Source: Flemingiibacterium sp045578725
GTDB taxonomy: Bacteria; Bacillota; Clostridia; Oscillospirales; CAG-272
Assembly (NCBI GenBank): GCA_045578725.1
Contig: JAZNKS010000005.1
Span: forward strand, 5,969-69,968
Length of the DNA: 64,000 nt
Direction: 5' to 3'
Positions within the stretch are counted from its first letter, which is position 1. The number at the start of each line of letters is the position of its first letter. Under the pieces are notes generated by a model, which had not been told where the DNA came from, did no database searches, and worked only from the letters and a program-made list of their open reading frames with translations. Below, in pieces: positions 16,146 to 24,470 of the stretch. The translations under genes and the position numbers were made by a program.

Positions 16146-18389
16146 TTAATACAGCGTGCGTTCCATAATGTGCTTCTGCGTCACGGTATCAAGATCCACA
16201 AACCGTGCCGAGAAGCCGCTGACGCGGACGATGAGGTTACGATAGTTTTCCGGATGCACCAATGCCTTTTCGAGATCGCCCTTCGAGAAGCAGTTCACGT
16301 TCAGCTGCAGACCGCCCAGCTTGAAATACGCGAGGAATGCCGCCTTGACCAGCTCCCGATCTCCTGCGACGGTTTCGCGGGAGAGATTCATGTTCGTCAC
16401 CACACCACCGTTTGCCGGATCGGTTTTCGCGGCGGAAAGGAGCATCGCCGTCAGGCCGTTTTTGTCCGTGCCGGGCATGGGCGAATTGCCGAGCGTCATG
16501 GATTCGCCACAGAGGCGGCCATCCGCGCTGGCGGCAACACACGGGCCGAGGGTAATGCCGCCCGGATTTACGCTGGCGATGGTGTAGTAGTCAAGTCCCG
16601 CCGCCTGTCCGATTTCGTCCGCCATGCGGTTCACCGTCTCATCAAAGCGCAGCTTGATTTCATCCACATACGGGTCATCGTTGCCGAATTTCGGCGCTTG
16701 CAGGAATATGCGGCGCATATCCTCATATCCCTCGTAGTTTTTGTCAAGAATATCCACCAGCTCCCGCAGCGTCAGGCGTTTTTCTTCATAGACCAGCTTT
16801 TTGATGACCGCCAGGCTGTTGACGGTGTTGGTCTGACCGAAGCCTTCCACATTTGCGCCGAAGTAGCGCACGCCGCCGTCATGCAGTCCGCGTCCGCGCT
16901 CGATGCAGCAGTCCATCAGCAGGCAGGCGTGCATGTATGCCGTTTCGCGGGCGGTGATTTTGCGATTCCACAGGTGAAGCTGTACGTCCCGCTCCAAAGC
17001 GGCGCGAATCTGCCGGAAAAGTGCCTCCTCCAGTGCTTCGTAGGAATCAAAGCTTTCCACATCGCCGGTTTCAATGCCGATCAGCTCGCCGGTGACGCCG
17101 TCCCGTCCATTATGCAGCGTCGCCTCCAGCGCTTTCAGGAAGCGGAAGTTGGAGTTGGGGGAACCGATGCTGGTGTGATCGAGAAGCATCTCGCCGCAGC
17201 CCAGCGGTGCATAGCGGAGCGCGTGCTCATAAGGCATATGCATACTGCGCATCACGCCGGGGATGTACGCATCATCGTTGTACAGCGTGGGATAAATACA
17301 TCCCTCGCCGATGAGCTCCAACGCCTTGTCAAGCAGCGCGGGATTCTGCGATGCCGACCATCGAAGCGTCAGCACCGGCACCACCGCATGACGGCGGCGG
17401 GTTGCCTCCATGGCGAGCAGCGCGAAATGATCCGCCGAATCCACATCGGGGCGTCCCAAGCCGCCGATCAGCACGCGGCTGTCAAAATGACCTCCGTAAC
17501 GCTCGAACACCTTCCAGAATTCGCACAGCAATTCCACCGCGCTCTCATCGTCAAGCCGTCCGGCTGCAAGATCGTCCGCCAACAGCCGTCCGAGGGAAAT
17601 ATCAAGTCTGCCGTAATTTTCCACATGAAGCACGGAGGTATAGATCAGCAGCAGCTGAATGCCCTCGCGCAGTGTTACAGGCGGACGTTCCGGCAGAGCA
17701 GCAAGAATCTCAGCGCATTCCGTAAGCCCAAGGGATGCCGCCTGTTCGCTGTATGCAGCACAGCAATCGCCAAGGATATCCACTGCTTTATCGGCGGCAT
17801 CGTAGAATTCTGCCGCGCTCGGATTCTTCCGGCGTGCATCGGCGATTTCTTCATACAATCCCGGCAGTCCAAGCCGCATAAGCTTGTCGAAATCGGGCAT
17901 CATCCCGGCAACGCGGGTGTCGAAGGAGCCGCAGATAAATCCGCTGCCCACCGGTCGTTCGGGATCGCTTCTGCGCAGATAGCCGTTCGCATCAAGCCTG
18001 GTTCCGGGCTGGAACAGATACTGCCGCAACGACTCCGGTGCTTCCTCGCGGATTTTCATAAAGGTGGACTCCCGCTTCCAAAATTCGATAATGCCCCCGA
18101 TAGCGTCTGCCTGCTCCGGGAATGCCGCCGCCAGCCCCTTTAACAGAGACACATTCATGGTATAGCCGATCTGCGATTGGTACTGCGGTGTAAATAACAG
18201 CGGGAGATGCCCGTCCTGATCATATTCACCCAATGCTCCGGCGAAAACATCGCCTGCCTTCATGGGAATCAGCAGGCGCGGATACAGCTCAGCGATGCAC
18301 ATAACCTCGCGGATGGCGGGATGGGCGTTTGAATATTGTTTGTAGGTTTCTGTGAAGCGAATTGCCGCTTCCAACTGTTTTTTCAGCAT
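16146..18389 (-). CDS. glycyl radical enzyme, PFL/eliminase-like
   Basis: A 747-residue glycyl radical enzyme. The glycyl loop RVSGFSARF lies 22 residues from the C-terminus (Gly about 725), and the thiyl-radical Cys loop PLGCGEMLL carries the C-x-E pattern used by eliminases and decarboxylases, with Cys as radical and Glu as base. SADGRLCGESMTLG and GTDKNG are also family segments. The reaction is probably a radical dehydration or C-X lyase on a polyol-like substrate; it is not pyruvate formate-lyase itself, which has Cys-Cys. The SD AAGGAGG lies within the end of the upstream AraC gene, so the two are coupled. No activase gene is adjacent; one exists at 49669. Confidence 0.85.
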   Translation of the reverse strand: MLKKQLEAAIRFTETYKQYSNAHPAIREVMCIAELYPRLLIPMKAGDVFAGALGEYDQDGHLPLLFTPQYQSQIGYTMNVSLLKGLAAAFPEQADAIGGIIEFWKRESTFMKIREEAPESLRQYLFQPGTRLDANGYLRRSDPERPVGSGFICGSFDTRVAGMMPDFDKLMRLGLPGLYEEIADARRKNPSAAEFYDAADKAVDILGDCCAAYSEQAASLGLTECAEILAALPERPPVTLREGIQLLLIYTSVLHVENYGRLDISLGRLLADDLAAGRLDDESAVELLCEFWKVFERYGGHFDSRVLIGGLGRPDVDSADHFALLAMEATRRRHAVVPVLTLRWSASQNPALLDKALELIGEGCIYPTLYNDDAYIPGVMRSMHMPYEHALRYAPLGCGEMLLDHTSIGSPNSNFRFLKALEATLHNGRDGVTGELIGIETGDVESFDSYEALEEALFRQIRAALERDVQLHLWNRKITARETAYMHACLLMDCCIERGRGLHDGGVRYFGANVEGFGQTNTVNSLAVIKKLVYEEKRLTLRELVDILDKNYEGYEDMRRIFLQAPKFGNDDPYVDEIKLRFDETVNRMADEIGQAAGLDYYTIASVNPGGITLGPCVAASADGRLCGESMTLGNSPMPGTDKNGLTAMLLSAAKTDPANGGVVTNMNLSRETVAGDRELVKAAFLAYFKLGGLQLNVNCFSKGDLEKALVHPENYRNLIVRVSGFSARFVDLDTVTQKHIMERTLY

Positions 18390-18391
18390 AA

Positions 18392-19285
18392 TCAATCCTC
18401 CTTGGATGCTTGTTTCCATTTCCCGAAATAGTAGGCAGGCGTGACACCGATGTACCGCTTGAAGGAGCGGGAGAAGTAGCCGTAATCACTAAAGCCTACC
18501 GATTTTGCGATGATAGTGAGGGTATCTGTGGAATTCTTGTACAGCTCCGCGGCACGCATAATGCGATAGCGGCAAAGATGGTTGGTAAAGTTTTCACCGT
18601 AATGCCGGCGAAAGGTGCGGCAAAACTGCGACATCTCCATATAAACTGCTGCAGCCGCCTCTTGGGTTGTAATGGGATTCATATAGTTTTTGCTGATGAA
18701 TGCTCCCACATTGCGCAGGAAATCCGAATTTCGCCGGAAGGCTTTGCCTGCAGCGGCATGATAATGGGATTCCAGCAGAATTCCGAGCAAAGTGTACACT
18801 TGTCCGAGGCAAAGGCTGTCATTGGCGGCAGATTTATCATAATACCGTCTGCGGATGGCTTCGATGCATCCGTAAAGCGGATTACCGACAGGATAATATT
18901 CATCAAAGAAATGCCGTCCCTCCATCAGCTCGTTAAGGCAGCCCTCCAGCGGAGAATCCCCAAAAATCAACAGCTTCGGAAGCTGGACACTCAATGTCAG
19001 ATATTCCCCCTCTGCACAATCCTCCGCCCATTCACCCGAATGCAGGGCATAAGGATTGGAAAGCAGAACTTCGCCGGGGAAAAGCAGGTATTCTTTGTCA
19101 TTCTGTACGATCCGCAGCTTTCCCCGGACAACGGCATTCAGCTCCATGACATCGTGGTTATGAAGTTCAAAACAATGCCGCGCCGAATCCTCTTCTGAAA
19201 GAGAACGGATTGTCAGATTGATCGGAAGAGTTTCATAGTCTCTTTTGGGTATATTGATATATTGGTAGGGATAATAATAGGACAT
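18392..19285 (-). CDS. AraC family transcriptional regulator
   Basis: A 297-residue regulator with an N-terminal cupin domain (FELHNHDVMELNAVVRG about 39-55, GEVLLSNPYALHSG) and a standard C-terminal AraC DNA-binding domain ending SVGFSDYGYFSRSFKRYIGVTPAYY. It is the first gene of a two-gene unit with the glycyl radical enzyme; its last codons contain the ribosome binding site of that gene. It probably activates the enzyme in response to its substrate. An SD AGGAGGGGAGG and a near-consensus promoter lie upstream. Confidence 0.88.
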   Translation of the reverse strand: MSYYYPYQYINIPKRDYETLPINLTIRSLSEEDSARHCFELHNHDVMELNAVVRGKLRIVQNDKEYLLFPGEVLLSNPYALHSGEWAEDCAEGEYLTLSVQLPKLLIFGDSPLEGCLNELMEGRHFFDEYYPVGNPLYGCIEAIRRRYYDKSAANDSLCLGQVYTLLGILLESHYHAAAGKAFRRNSDFLRNVGAFISKNYMNPITTQEAAAAVYMEMSQFCRTFRRHYGENFTNHLCRYRIMRAAELYKNSTDTLTIIAKSVGFSDYGYFSRSFKRYIGVTPAYYFGKWKQASKED

Positions 19286-19308
19286 GGTACGCCTCCCCTC
19301 CTGAATTC

Positions 19309-19337
19309 ATTATACTCCATCGAAATTCGAAAGTCAA
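19309..19337 (-). promoter_or_regulatory. sigma-A type promoter for AraC-glycyl radical enzyme unit
   Basis: Reading the - strand: TTGACT (19337-19332), 17-nt spacer, TATAAT (19314-19309), 24 nt before the ATG. Confidence 0.75.
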
Positions 19338-19399
19338 CAAACAAAAAATAAAATGTCAATACAGTACAACATGTAGCCATCACAAGCACAAATGATCGA

Positions 19400-19428
19400 T
19401 TGATATATTCCGTGCGGCATGGTATAAT
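19400..19428 (+). promoter_or_regulatory. sigma-A type promoter before a gene relic
   Basis: TTGATA (19400-19405), 17-nt spacer, TATAAT (19423-19428). It points at the truncated deacetylase reading frame that starts at 19461. Confidence 0.7.
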
Positions 19429-19460
19429 GAAAATCCCAAAAAGCGGGAGCTTTGGGAGTG

Positions 19461-19682
19461 ATGATGATGTGGAACGGGAAAATGAAAGCACGGACCATCA
19501 GCTATGACGATGCGATAACATCGGATGAGCACCTGATTGCCATTTTCAACAAATACGGCATGAAGGGCACCTTCAATGCACGGAACACATTCACTGACGG
19601 AGGTTTATTGTTGTCAATAAAAGTCTTCACCTCACAGCACTTCTTATCGTATTTTCGTCAAAATCTGCCAGAAGAAGTGTAA
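19461..19682 (+). pseudogene. truncated polysaccharide deacetylase relic
   Basis: The first ~45 codons (MMMWNGKMKARTISYDDAI, then SDEHLIAIFNKYGMKGTFN) match the N-terminus of NodB-type polysaccharide deacetylases, including the metal-binding Asp-Asp pair in SYDD. After about 19600 the similarity stops and the frame ends at 19682, so the catalytic domain is missing. An SD (GGGAG) and a good promoter remain, so the relic is probably still transcribed. The loss may be due to an insertion or deletion at about 19600, where composition becomes AT-richer. The copy is not expected to be active. Confidence 0.65.
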
Positions 19683-19925
19683 GCAAAAGGTTCACGGATG
19701 CAGATGCCTGACACATTATTCCGCTTTTGTTCAAATACTCTCAAGCGTTGATCCAAGAAAAAGGTCGGTTATATAGGCAGTAAATTGCATCGCTGTTCAG
19801 CCATTGTTGTGCAATCCCGCAGATGAATCCCTGTCATATCAATCATGGTTATAGAACGGACATGCTCAATACTCCCTGCCAATAGACGATACTTACACTA
19901 CTGAGCGAAAGTGCCCCGCCAATGA
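19610..19925. other. AT-richer unassigned stretch
   Basis: About 315 nt with visibly lower GC than the surroundings and stop codons in all frames. No family was recognised on either strand. It may be the degraded remains of an inserted element that cut the deacetylase gene. Confidence 0.4.
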
Positions 19926-19928
19926 ATA

Positions 19929-19967
19929 AAAGATGACTGCACAGCAACAAATTGTGCAGTCATCTTT
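19929..19967. terminator. 15-bp perfect hairpin, bidirectional terminator
   Basis: AAAGATGACTGCACA (19929-19943) pairs perfectly with TGTGCAGTCATCTTT (19953-19967) across a 9-nt loop. It lies about 75 nt past the stop of the - strand lipoprotein gene. A second hairpin with GTGCGAT/ATCGCAC ends lies between it and that gene (about 19980-20010). Confidence 0.7.
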
Positions 19968-20041
19968 CTCCTATTCGATTTGTGCGATTCCTCCGCTAAG
20001 GATATCGCACCTCGATGCAGCAGCCCCTTTTGGCATTCTCC

Positions 20042-21502
20042 TTAATTCATCTCATCGAGGAAGGTCATCAGGTTTTTGTATACCAGATCCTTCTGCGATG
20101 CCGCATAGGAAGCCAGCGTGTTGTTTTCATTCTTGACCATCGACGAATGCTGGGTGTAGAAATCCTTGGTCAGGCCGAGAATCTGCGAGAATTCCACGCC
20201 GCGGCTTTCACGGACGATCTGAAGCATTTCGATCGAATCGTCATTGCGCAGGCCCTTCTGGGACAGGCGGACATCGTAGTATGCCGGAAGCACGGTCTTC
20301 CAGGATTCATAGGTGAGGGCATCCAGCACCACGCCGGCGAACTCGGGATCGCGCTGGGTGACCGGCACGGTCAGATACATGGCACCGTTGGTGGTATTGG
20401 TGTGATACTTCTCCTGCGCCTCGTCGAACTTCGGATTCGGGAGCAGACCGTAGGTGCTCTCCATATCGCGCTCCTCATTGACCGCCTTGACCTCGCAGGT
20501 CAGGAACGCCGCACGGTCGATCTTGAACATCCGGATGTAGTAGGAGCTGTTCGTCGCTGTATTGTCAAAGAGAACATAGCCGGCGCTGGTCTTGAAGATC
20601 TCCATGAGCTTTTCCATCGTATCGAAGGTGCGCTCGGTATCGAAGACTACCTTATAGTCATCCCCGTCACGGACAATCAGATGGTTGTCAGCGGCATAGT
20701 TGAAGGCCAGCGGTGCACCGCCGTGCGCGGCAATACTGTATACACAGTCGCCGTCTTCCCGGAAGGCCCAGGATTCGTCGCCGTTCAGCGAGCAGGTCGC
20801 CTTGACATATTCCTCAAACTTATCCAGCGTCCACTTGCCCTCTCTTACGAGATCGTAGGGATAGGCAAGGCCGAGATCATCGAACATATCCTGATTGAAA
20901 AGCAGAACCCAGGCAAGATCCAGCGTCTGCAGATGCAGAGGACCGGAGGCCATGAACAGCTTATCCTCAATCGTCAGCGAGTCATTCAGATCATGATCCC
21001 ACCACGGCTGATCCAGCTGCAGGCCCGGCAGGGTCTTCAGATCGATCAGACAGTTGGCGGCGAGGATACCCGGCTGATAATAGATCGGCAGATAGGCCGC
21101 ATCGTAATCGCCGTCATCGGCCATAACCGACTGGTTCACCATCTCCATCAGAACGGTGGTCGAGGTGTATTCCTGCTTGATTTCCTTCAGCTTGAAGTTG
21201 AGCTTTTCCTCAATCCGGCGGTTGCGGTTGTAGACCGCATCGTCGAGAACCTCGCCGGTGACGGAATCAAAATCCAGCCGGACATAGGTGTTCCAGATCG
21301 AATCAAAGTTGAGAATCGAGAATTCCCGCTCCTCAAAGTCATAATCGCCGAAATCGTACTCCTCTTCGGCAGGCGCGGTATCCGAGGTTCCCTCCGGAGC
21401 CGTTGTTGTGGTCGTATCGCCCGATGAGCCTCCGCACGCCGAGAGGCAAAGCATTCCGGCCGCCAGCAGCAGCGCCGTCCATTTTGTGTCATATTTACGC
21501 AT
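20042..21502 (-). CDS. extracellular solute-binding lipoprotein (family 1-like), copy 2
   Basis: A 486-residue secreted lipoprotein. Signal peptide with lipobox LSAC, then a low-complexity Ser/Thr/Asp/Glu linker, then the binding domain, with KGLRNDDSIEMLQIVRES near the C-terminus as in the copies at 14312 and 25528. The start at 21502 follows the SD GGAGG. Its divergent neighbour is an AraC gene with which it shares an overlapping promoter. The same AraC/lipoprotein arrangement at 13333-15772 suggests duplication of the whole unit. No permease is nearby. It probably binds an oligosaccharide or similar solute, by family only. Confidence 0.82.
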   Translation of the reverse strand: MRKYDTKWTALLLAAGMLCLSACGGSSGDTTTTTAPEGTSDTAPAEEEYDFGDYDFEEREFSILNFDSIWNTYVRLDFDSVTGEVLDDAVYNRNRRIEEKLNFKLKEIKQEYTSTTVLMEMVNQSVMADDGDYDAAYLPIYYQPGILAANCLIDLKTLPGLQLDQPWWDHDLNDSLTIEDKLFMASGPLHLQTLDLAWVLLFNQDMFDDLGLAYPYDLVREGKWTLDKFEEYVKATCSLNGDESWAFREDGDCVYSIAAHGGAPLAFNYAADNHLIVRDGDDYKVVFDTERTFDTMEKLMEIFKTSAGYVLFDNTATNSSYYIRMFKIDRAAFLTCEVKAVNEERDMESTYGLLPNPKFDEAQEKYHTNTTNGAMYLTVPVTQRDPEFAGVVLDALTYESWKTVLPAYYDVRLSQKGLRNDDSIEMLQIVRESRGVEFSQILGLTKDFYTQHSSMVKNENNTLASYAASQKDLVYKNLMTFLDEMN

Positions 21503-21559
21503 TGCAAATTCCTCCATAGGCTTAAATGCCGAACAAACGAAAAAAATACGCTGTCCTAC

Positions 21560-21593
21560 TTGATATTTTAGCATAGCTGTGGTAAAATATCAA
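21560..21593. promoter_or_regulatory. fully symmetric overlapping divergent promoters
   Basis: TTGATATTTTA (21560-21570) and TAAAATATCAA (21583-21593) form a perfect 11-bp inverted repeat. On the + strand this gives TTGATA-17-TAAAAT for the AraC gene, and on the - strand TTGATA-17-TAAAAT for the lipoprotein gene. Each half site is the -35 of one promoter and the -10 of the other. It could also be a protein operator. Confidence 0.82.
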
Positions 21594-21648
21594 TAGCAAA
21601 TTTCCCGTGCGATGTGCCAAATTTATAGAATCTGGGGGATGAATCTGC

Positions 21649-22533
21649 ATGAAGCAGCTGCCGCAGGCCGATTACTACGCCGAACTGAATTATATTGACA
21701 ATACGCTTCCCTGCCGGTATGAATTCTTCCGTGACCGCGAAAACCAATTGATCGTATCACAGAAAAGGATGCAGACAACGGGACTTCACATTCACGATTC
21801 GCTGGAATTTGTCTATGTCGAAAGCGGTGAGATGGAGGCCTGGATCGGCGACGAATATCACCTTCTCGGCGCCGGACAGATGAGTGCCGTCTCCAGCTTT
21901 GTCGCGCATGGCTATAACGGAGCATCGGCCCGCGTCCGGATGCTGATCCTGCCCCGCACGGCTGTCCCCGGCATCGGAGATGTGATGGGGAATAAGACCT
22001 TTGCCGACTGCATTGTCCGGGATCCGGATGCGCTGATTCTTGACAATATCCGGCTGATGCACGCCGTCAAACGGCGGGAAAGCATCTTCGCGGAGCTGGA
22101 TGAACCAGCTGCCGACATTCTTCTTTCCTCCATGGCACTGAATTTTGTGCGCATGATCGCTTCCCTGCAGGGCCTGAGCGAGGGCAGCGGACTCACGGCA
22201 CTGATCATGGAAACGATTGCGTACATCCATCTTCACTTTCGCGAGGAGCTTCGCATTCCTGACATCGCAAAGGCACTTTTCTGCAATCAATATACGCTCA
22301 CAACCCGATTTCACAAGGCCTTCGGCATCTCTATCGGCGATCACATCAACCGGGTCCGTGCGCTGGAGGTCAACCGCCTGCTGGCCGAGCATCCGGACAT
22401 GACCCTGAAGGAGGCGGCCGACCGATCGGGATTCGGCAGTCTTCGCACCCTTCACCGGGTATTCCGTGAGGAATTCGGCATGACGCCGCGCGAATTTCTC
22501 GAAGCCAAGCGGCAGGATGTATCAAAAGGATAA
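21649..22533 (+). CDS. AraC family transcriptional regulator
   Basis: A 294-residue regulator with a cupin-like N-terminal domain (HIHDSLEFVYVESGEM about 45-60, GAGQMSAVSSFVAHG) and an AraC DNA-binding domain (about 185-285) ending DRSGFGSLRTLHRVFREEFG. It shares the unusual GFGS-x-R second HTH and the YIHLHFRE linker with the AraC protein at 13333-14181, so the two are paralogues. GGGGGATG precedes the ATG. Likely target: the divergent lipoprotein gene through the symmetric promoter. Confidence 0.87.
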   Translation: MKQLPQADYYAELNYIDNTLPCRYEFFRDRENQLIVSQKRMQTTGLHIHDSLEFVYVESGEMEAWIGDEYHLLGAGQMSAVSSFVAHGYNGASARVRMLILPRTAVPGIGDVMGNKTFADCIVRDPDALILDNIRLMHAVKRRESIFAELDEPAADILLSSMALNFVRMIASLQGLSEGSGLTALIMETIAYIHLHFREELRIPDIAKALFCNQYTLTTRFHKAFGISIGDHINRVRALEVNRLLAEHPDMTLKEAADRSGFGSLRTLHRVFREEFGMTPREFLEAKRQDVSKG

Positions 22534-22580
22534 AAAAGCAGAGGCTGCTGCAAGCTTTCAACTTGCAGCAGCCCCTTTTA
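22533..22580. terminator. bidirectional rho-independent terminator
   Basis: GGCTGCTGCAAG (22543-22554) pairs with CTTGCAGCAGCC (22562-22573); an A6 run lies before and CCTTTTA after. It separates the convergent AraC and AEC transporter genes. Confidence 0.85.
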
Positions 22581-23480
22581 TCAGATCAGAAGCATCAGGC
22601 AGAGGGGGATCGTCGCACAGGCGAGGATGTTGGATAGCAGACCAAGCGCGGCGCCGGGCTTACAGTCCTCCTCCACAAGCTTGGGGAAAACGATCGTGTT
22701 GAGGCCGCAGGGCAGCGCGCTCATCAGAACCGCCAGAATCCGCGCCGTTTCGCCGGCGAAGGGCCGGAGAACAAGGCTGATGGCGGCAGGAAAGAGGAGC
22801 AGGCGGCAGGCGGTGACAATCCAGACCCGGACATCGCCGATCAGCTCGCGGGGATTGTATTCCGAGATCACGATGCCGGCTAAAATCATGCTGATGGGAG
22901 CCATGCAGGCGCTGGCTTTATCCATCACGGAAAGCAGATAGTCGGGCAGGCGGATGCCGGTGAGACCGAGCAGGATGCCGACAGCCAGCGAAATCACCGT
23001 CGGATTGAGAAGGGATTTCAGCTTCAGGCCACCTTTAGTCAGCGCCGCATATCCATAGGTGTAGATGTAGATCTGCGCGGGCAGGCTGTAGATCATCGAC
23101 AGAAGCATCATCTCCTCGCCGTACAGCGCGCCCACCAGCGGCCAGCCCATATAGCCGAGATTGGGGACCACCAGCGAATACCGCCAGATCGCGCGGCGGT
23201 ATTTTTCCTTATCAATCCCGCGCACGATAATCTCGGTGATGAGGATCACGCCGATCAGCACCAGAACCGATACCAGCAGAACCTCTCCGTTGGCGGTGAT
23301 ATAGGGGACGGTGAAATTCTTGTTGAAAGTCTTGATGACGTTGCAGGGCAGAAAGAGATAGACCAGCAGCTTGGACAACACGCCGGACTGTGACGGAGAA
23401 ACCCGTCCTGTTCTGGCCAGAATATAGCCGGCCACGGCAAAGATAAACAGCAGGAGAACCTGCCCGAATACGGTTAGCAT
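22581..23480 (-). CDS. AEC (auxin efflux carrier) family transporter
   Basis: A membrane protein of 299 residues with about ten hydrophobic segments, typical of the AEC/PIN-like permeases of bacteria. Family features are LVYLFLPCNVIKTF in the first half, LGYMGWPLVGALYG near the middle and ALPCGLNTIVFPKL near the end. The start at 23480 is chosen because CGGGAG lies 8 nt upstream. Such carriers move organic anions such as malate, or amino acids. It stands alone with its own promoter and terminator, so the substrate cannot be inferred from neighbours. Confidence 0.85.
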   Translation of the reverse strand: MLTVFGQVLLLFIFAVAGYILARTGRVSPSQSGVLSKLLVYLFLPCNVIKTFNKNFTVPYITANGEVLLVSVLVLIGVILITEIIVRGIDKEKYRRAIWRYSLVVPNLGYMGWPLVGALYGEEMMLLSMIYSLPAQIYIYTYGYAALTKGGLKLKSLLNPTVISLAVGILLGLTGIRLPDYLLSVMDKASACMAPISMILAGIVISEYNPRELIGDVRVWIVTACRLLLFPAAISLVLRPFAGETARILAVLMSALPCGLNTIVFPKLVEEDCKPGAALGLLSNILACATIPLCLMLLI

Positions 23481-23509
23481 AGAATCAACTCCCGGAATGT
23501 ATTTCAATT

Positions 23510-23538
23510 ATTATACAACATTCCGAAGCAAATTGCAA
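23510..23538 (-). promoter_or_regulatory. sigma-A type promoter for AEC transporter
   Basis: On the - strand: TTGCAA (23538-23533), 17-nt spacer, TATAAT (23515-23510). Confidence 0.72.
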
Positions 23539-23609
23539 GCCCTATTCTTCATTTTCAAGCTCGCGGACGGACACCTCGCGTCATTAAGTGATTCCGACAT
23601 TTTTGCCGC

Positions 23610-23638
23610 TTGACAGCCGGGCCGTTTTCTGCTATACT
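23610..23638 (+). promoter_or_regulatory. sigma-A type promoter for kinase gene
   Basis: TTGACA (23610-23615), 17-nt spacer, TATACT (23633-23638). Transcription should start near 23645, so the repeat element at 23666-23794 is part of the mRNA leader. Confidence 0.8.
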
Positions 23639-23665
23639 GGTTTCATCCCAACCATAAGGAGGAAA

Positions 23666-23794
23666 GTCTGAAAATAAAATTTTCAGACCTGGTTTTGTGG
23701 CTTACATTGCCGTCCCGGCAATATTTTGCTTCACAAACCAGACCCAAAATCCAAGAAAGGAAGCTTTCGCTTCGCGAAAGCTATGGTCATAAAT
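23666..23794 (+). repeat. structured 5'-leader repeat element, copy a
   Basis: One of four near-identical elements. Hairpins: GTCTGAAAAT/ATTTTCAGAC (23666-23688), ATTGCCG-TCC-CGGCAAT (23706-23722) inside an outer CTGGTTTTGTG/CACAAACCAG pairing (23689-23741), and a 9-bp AGCTTTCGC/GCGAAAGCT hairpin (23762-23782) directly followed by ATG (23783). An SD-like AAGAAAGGA precedes the last hairpin. A second SD, AAGGAGG (23656-23662), lies just before the element, and the gene's ATG (23795) lies 12 nt past the element's own ATG, in frame. Other copies: 29228, 30225, 52664. Confidence 0.85.
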
Positions 23795-24463
23795 ATGAAT
23801 CTTGCAGACAACATTCTCCGCCACTATCTGAAGAATGTCTATTTCATCACCGGCACGGCGTATGCCGGAAAATCCACCGCGGTGAAAATGCTGGCCGAGC
23901 GGTATGATATGGTTTTCTGCGGTGAGAATTATCACATCGCGGTATCGGATGTGATCGCCGATCCGGCCATCCAGCCCGATCTCTGCTACCGGCGTGAGCT
24001 GAAGGACTGGAAGGATTTTGTCCGGCGCTCTCCCGAGGAATACGAGCGCTGGATCTACAATTCCGGGCGCGAGGGGGCCGGCTTTGAGATCGCCGAGCTG
24101 ATTTCCCTCTCAAGGGACCGGAAGGTAATCGCAGACACCAGCATTCCGCTTGACATTCTCCGCGCCGTTTCCGATTATCATCATGTCGCTGTCATGCTCT
24201 CGCCGCAGTCGATGAGCGTGGAGCGCTTCTTTGACCGGGCGGATCCCGACAAGCAGTTTCTCCTCGGCGTGATTGACAGCTGCGAAGATTCTGCGGCCGT
24301 AATGGAGAATTACCGGCGCGGGCTGGCACGCATCAACAGCCCGGAGCATTACCGGGAATACGAGGAAAGCGGATTTTTCACCCTTGTGCGGACGGATGAT
24401 GGCCGGGATACCCGCGATGAGGTCTGTGACCGTCTGGCAAGGCATTTCGGGCTGCTCCAATAA
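23795..24463 (+). CDS. small P-loop kinase-like protein
   Basis: A 222-residue protein with a Walker A motif GTAYAGKST (about 21-29), a hydrophobic strand ending in Asp at VIADTSIPLD, and no other recognisable domain. This is the layout of shikimate/gluconate/nucleoside-type kinases; the substrate cannot be told. The start at 23795 is chosen by comparison of the four genes that follow the same leader repeat: each starts 12 nt after the repeat's in-frame ATG. Use of that upstream ATG (23783) would add only four residues. It converges on the next AraC gene with a 7-nt gap and no terminator. Confidence 0.7.
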   Translation: MNLADNILRHYLKNVYFITGTAYAGKSTAVKMLAERYDMVFCGENYHIAVSDVIADPAIQPDLCYRRELKDWKDFVRRSPEEYERWIYNSGREGAGFEIAELISLSRDRKVIADTSIPLDILRAVSDYHHVAVMLSPQSMSVERFFDRADPDKQFLLGVIDSCEDSAAVMENYRRGLARINSPEHYREYEESGFFTLVRTDDGRDTRDEVCDRLARHFGLLQ

Positions 24464-24470
24464 ATTTCTG

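Noticed and set aside
23726..23794. Kinase start far upstream inside the leader repeat (and the equivalent upstream frames of the other three genes)
   Set aside because: The added peptide (KPxPKSKKGSFRFAKAMVI type) comes from the repeat, not from the gene families. Its first Met is not conserved in all copies and has no SD; the ATG at the repeat end is the common point.
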